Part shown: positions 60,385 to 64,000 of the stretch, piece by piece | How the letters are laid out: each line of letters opens with the position of its first letter | Numbering within the stretch: position 1 is the first letter of the stretch | DNA from: Antennarius striatus | Taxonomy: Eukaryota; Chordata; Actinopteri; Lophiiformes; Antennariidae | Assembly: GCF_040054535.1 (NCBI RefSeq) | Contig: NC_090780.1 | Span: 12,921,001 to 12,985,000 of the forward strand | Direction of reading: 5' to 3' | Length of the DNA stretch: 64,000 nucleotides | Notes under the pieces: model-generated | Databases searched by the model: none | What the model saw: the letters and a program-made list of their open reading frames with translations, nothing else | What the model was told of the DNA's origin: nothing | Program-made: the position numbers and the translations under genes

Positions 60385-63300
60385 TTACTGGTCCTGCAAA
60401 AAAACAAAACAACCCACAACAATCATGGAGGATGATGTGACAAACAAATGATGACAAACGATACCTCTTTGTCCACATGCACTCACCTTAACTGTGCGGC
60501 CGTGGATCAGGAATGGTGACCTAAAGTCATGCTGACAGTTGGCGTACCCCATGCCAAGTCCCAACCCGGATCCAAATGAGACAGGCCATGTGCGACCTGA
60601 GGGAGTAAAGATTTAAAGCATGTCCAAACAAACAACGACAAGAAAACACACTTATCTTAAGAAAGAGCTCTTACGTTTAAAGAATAGGACAGACAGCATC
60701 ACACCAACTCCAAGGCCAGTTACTGCAAAGAGCGGGAAAAAACAGTTTAAAAGAAATGATTAAGGTACATATTTAAATGGTTTGCCTTGAGTTGATTGCT
60801 AAGGTTAAGCGATCATGTTTGATCCTGTTTTAAAAAAAACTGGCTGGCATAGATGTAAATCTGTCTCAACGAAAGCGGCAGGGTGCCCCATGTGTGATTG
60901 ATGCAGGAGTTAGTAAACAGCACAAGTTAGTGAGACACCGCTCATTAAAAAGAGAGGGAGAGAAAACGCAGTAAGAACATACAGCAGAGACAGAAAACAG
61001 TGACTGGGGTGTAAGAGAGGGAGAAGTGAGTTCAAGGGAGCAACAACAGAGCCCTTGAGTCAGCGGGCGGGAGAGGTGATGGTTTAAAGCCCCACTGGAG
61101 TGATGTCTTGCCCCAGCCTGGCCCGGCAGACGGATCGCCGTTGGCACCAGAGGTGGCAAACCTGTTTGAAGTGCTCCGACCTGAGTAGGAATGTGTTTGT
61201 GCACTTAAGTTCACCTCGCTGCAGACCACACCACACCCAACAGCAGGCCAGGCAGAACAGAAAACACATAACGCCCCCCCCCCCCCCCTTAATTAAATTC
61301 AGGGAGCTATGCAGCATGACCGATTTGCCTAAACCAGAACCCTCAGACTGTTCTCTTTAACAGAACGTCTGCATGTCAGACAGGAACACAGGACCCCGAC
61401 TATCAGCTGGATCAACAACAAATCATTGTTCTCTGCATCCATTTCAAGCCCAGATTCAGTTAAAGTTAAGGTTCTCCGTCTGTCGCAACCTCTTTCCTTT
61501 GCTCCTCCGCCAGAGCATTACTGTAGCCTCTGGTTTTCCACTGACACTAATACAGTAAAAGCATTGGCAAAATATGAGGGCAGATCAGCATCTCATTCTG
61601 GCATTCTTTCCTTTGTCTAGACATCTCCAAGGGAGATGGATTATAACAAAAACATTTGTCTTCAAGTAGAATGAACTGTTTAACCTACAGCCACCAATGT
61701 TTGCTCTGAAGCTACTTACCCTTCAACTAGCAGTTTTTAGTCTGTCAGAGGTACAAATTAACCAGTGTCAAAAAATGCCTTCCAAAATCCTGCTACTGGA
61801 GCTGTTTGGCTGCACAGCCTGGATTATTCTGATCATTTCAAGATTCATTTGTTTGAGTCCGCCATTTAGTCCATCTGTTATCCAGTTTCTAACAAGAATT
61901 AAAAACTCTGATTTCCCTGCCACAGGTAAATTTTGTTTGCAAAGACTGAAGCCTGTCATTGAGATGGTAATAGTTATGGGACTAACAGTTGATATCATGC
62001 ACCTGGAACCTCTTCAGGAAGTAGCTCTTTACTGGCATTTAGCACCACTATCCTCGGTATATCCTAAATATTATGAGAAAAAAAGAACTCTACTCTAAAA
62101 TTTACTCAACATAAAATTGAAGTATGAAATAATCCTGAAGATTGTTGCGTGCAAGACAATTCTTTAGAATCGCTGAATAGTGTTTACAGTCAAAACCCTC
62201 TTCCAGGATGAGCTGATTGACTAATATCAGCTGGTGAATGTTCCAAAATAATTTGATTCCATTTGTATTTGAAAATCTGCCATCAGTCAACCAAATGGAT
62301 GAGGCTTATCCAGTAAGTAAACCCTCCAGCTGAGGTCCAGACCATCATAGACTGCCTCCAGAAATATAGGGTTTGAGCTTTTTTGCTAAACTTGAATAAT
62401 CAGTTTATTTAATATTTTTACTGATCAAAATAATTAAAAAAAACTTCCATTAACTAATATTAACTCTTCATCTCTACATGTCCATTGTAAATACAGGTAC
62501 AATAATCTCAGTCCAAACATCATCCTCCAAGAAGAACGAAATCATTTGGGCTGATTTATTATGAACATGGAAGCACAAACTTCTGATCTTCAAAACAAAA
62601 ATCAAAATCGCAACTCTCCTTCCTACATTCTGTGGGGAAAATCCACACTGTTCTCTCAATGCCACATTTTCTCCCAGATTAATAATTTCCATCTGTAAAG
62701 ATCAAGTTTCCGCCCACTTGAAGATCTGTTTAGCCTCCTGTGACAATGTGCTGATATTTCTGATCAGAAAGGGATTCTGGATGAAAAGAAGGAGCTGCTT
62801 TCCAAGGCTGAAGTTGTCAAAACAATCGCAGAAGTTTCTAATCATTTCTTGTATGAAATCTGAACATGAAGGGAAACATGTCTCTTAACCTCAATTTGTT
62901 TCATTGCTCAAAAATGTTTTCAGTCTACTTGGACATCCACTTTGAAAATGTCCATCTTTCTCTGGAAAGACTGAACAGCTGCTTTTGGAATCCCATGCAA
63001 CGTTGTTTTTGCCTCATAATTTCAAGTTTAAAAGTTTGACATTTTAAAAACTGACTGAACTATCTGACCTTGTAATATCTCTGTTGTGTCAAGATCATTT
63101 TTACTTAATCTGTAATTATTGAAAACATATGAGTACCATAAAATTTCAGGAACTAAACAAAACACACTCGGTTGTTAGTAACTGTTGTTATGCTGTGAGG
63201 GAATGAGAGAGGATCCCTGTAAATTGCTCTCACTGGTTTTTGAGATGATATATTCTTCAGACTTCTGCAAGCAAGTTCCTCTCGAGTGTTGGTCTATACC

Positions 63301-63960
63301 TTCACAATGGAATTTAATAATTCCACTTTTAAAGATTGCAACACACGTTGTGCAGATTATACACACTAAAAAAATGAATAAATCCAAAACTTTTGATGAG
63401 AAAAGTTAAACATTTTTGGAATCCATATTTCTCCAGAGCAAATCTTTTCATGGTCTAGATATAAATAAAGTGGTTTATTAGTATTAGCCTTTAGTTCAGC
63501 CTCACAAGTTCAGTGATTTTAGTTTATATTTAAATAAACCCTAAACTAATATGTAGAATGGAGCCGCTTTGAGTTAAAGTGAATTAAGTGTAAAGTAATT
63601 ATTTATGGGTGAGGGTGGAGACGAGCTCCGGCGTCCATACTGTAACCCAACCAGTGACTGTGAGCAAAGCCACCTCTCCGTCCAGCTCACGTTTACACGC
63701 TGTGGACTTCAATCAGAACATCCTCCTGACCCCAAACACCCCCGGTTGTTCCTTCTGGGGACACGTTTACCTTTGACCTCAGTCACCTCTATCGCGGACA
63801 GGTAGGTCTCGTCTGTCGCCTTCGTCCGCAGCGCAGATTACTAACTGGTGTAATGTACAATTAAATACAAACACAGGCTTCATATGAAAACGCACTAACC
63901 TGTTTTCACCACTGTATCAGCGAGGCAGCGGTCCCATTTAGGTCCGTACTCGTCCGCCAT
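60385..63960 (-). CDS. micos10: MICOS complex subunit Mic10, four coding exons
   Basis: The exons are 63900-63960, 60675-60722, 60487-60596 and 60385-60393, phases 1, 1 and 0, giving 75 aa (human about 78). Exon 1 has the conserved start MADEYGPKWDRCLADTVVKT. Exon 2 gives TM1 with its glycine motif (TGLGVGVMLSVLFF). Exon 3 has WPVSFGSGLGLGMGYANCQH (TM2, glycine-rich) and DFRSPFLIHGRTVK. Exon 4 encodes only Asp-Gln and the stop. Mic10 is an inner mitochondrial membrane protein whose glycine-rich hairpin oligomerises and bends the membrane at crista junctions. Both glycine motifs are intact. The exons fall outside most ORF thresholds because they are so short. The start is at the right edge of the window, and the gene lies upstream of nbl1 on the same strand. 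Confidence 0.95.
60723..63899. other. micos10 intron 1
   Basis: About 3.2 kb with a poly-C run (61272-61288). Open frames at 61697-62692 on both strands show no clear domain; they could be remnants of an old retroelement. Confidence 0.45.
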
Positions 63961-64000
63961 GTTTTCACCCGGCAGCAGCGTCCCGGAAATGTCGCGAGAA
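63961..64000 (-). promoter_or_regulatory. micos10 promoter or leader with ETS-type site
   Basis: Within 40 bases of the ATG are CCGGAAAT (ETS-type core at 63983-63988, plus strand) and TCGCGAGA (63992-63999), which resembles the TCTCGCGAGA promoter element. Both are common in housekeeping and mitochondrial gene promoters. The window ends here. Confidence 0.4.

Noticed and set aside
61697-62098. 133-codon plus-strand frame in micos10 intron 1
   Set aside because: No domain is recognised and the codon content looks like AT-rich chance or an old retroelement.

Overview
This window is vertebrate nuclear DNA, almost certainly from a teleost fish and probably a percomorph. The genes are split by GT-AG introns. 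There is an adjacent pair of fish-type V1R-like olfactory receptors (ora3/ora4). The repeats are typical of fish: RTE-clade LINEs, a Tc1-like element, a hAT element, a tRNA-headed SINE, and many (CA)n, (GATA)n and (ATCC)n microsatellites. No prokaryotic, phage or CRISPR feature is present. Coding exons occupy only a few kilobases of the 64 kb.

Layout. fndc10 (minus, 1440-2441) comes first. ora4 (plus, 4460-5637, two exons) and ora3 (minus, 6581-8427, four exons) follow, tail to tail. vwa1 (minus, 10308-18958, five coding exons) has an intron 1 of about 6.5 kb that carries a dead RTE LINE nested in an older repeat. From about 19 to 41.8 kb I see no gene I can support, only repeats: a possible solo LTR, a SINE, a hAT element and several microsatellites. 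tmem88b (minus, 41834-44718) has a CpG-rich 5' non-coding exon near 45.6 kb. A full-length but dead RTE LINE (46096-49183) and a Tc1-like element (49240-50853) lie next to each other. nbl1 (minus, 53478-55799, with a 5' exon near 57.7 kb) and micos10 (minus, 60385-63960) close the window, with the micos10 promoter at the right edge.

Context. FNDC10, VWA1 and TMEM88B sit close together on human 1p36.33, and MICOS10 and NBL1 are neighbours on human 1p36.13. The window therefore joins two human 1p36 blocks, with the olfactory receptor pair placed between fndc10 and vwa1. Six of the seven genes are on the minus strand; only ora4 is on the plus strand. The genes do not form one pathway: a membrane FN3-like protein (fndc10), two chemosensory receptors, a pericellular matrix protein (vwa1), a Dishevelled-binding Wnt modulator (tmem88b), a secreted BMP antagonist (nbl1) and a mitochondrial cristae protein (micos10).

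Exon limits were derived by reading splice sites by eye and checking phase and homology from memory of the families. No alignment or transcript data were available.
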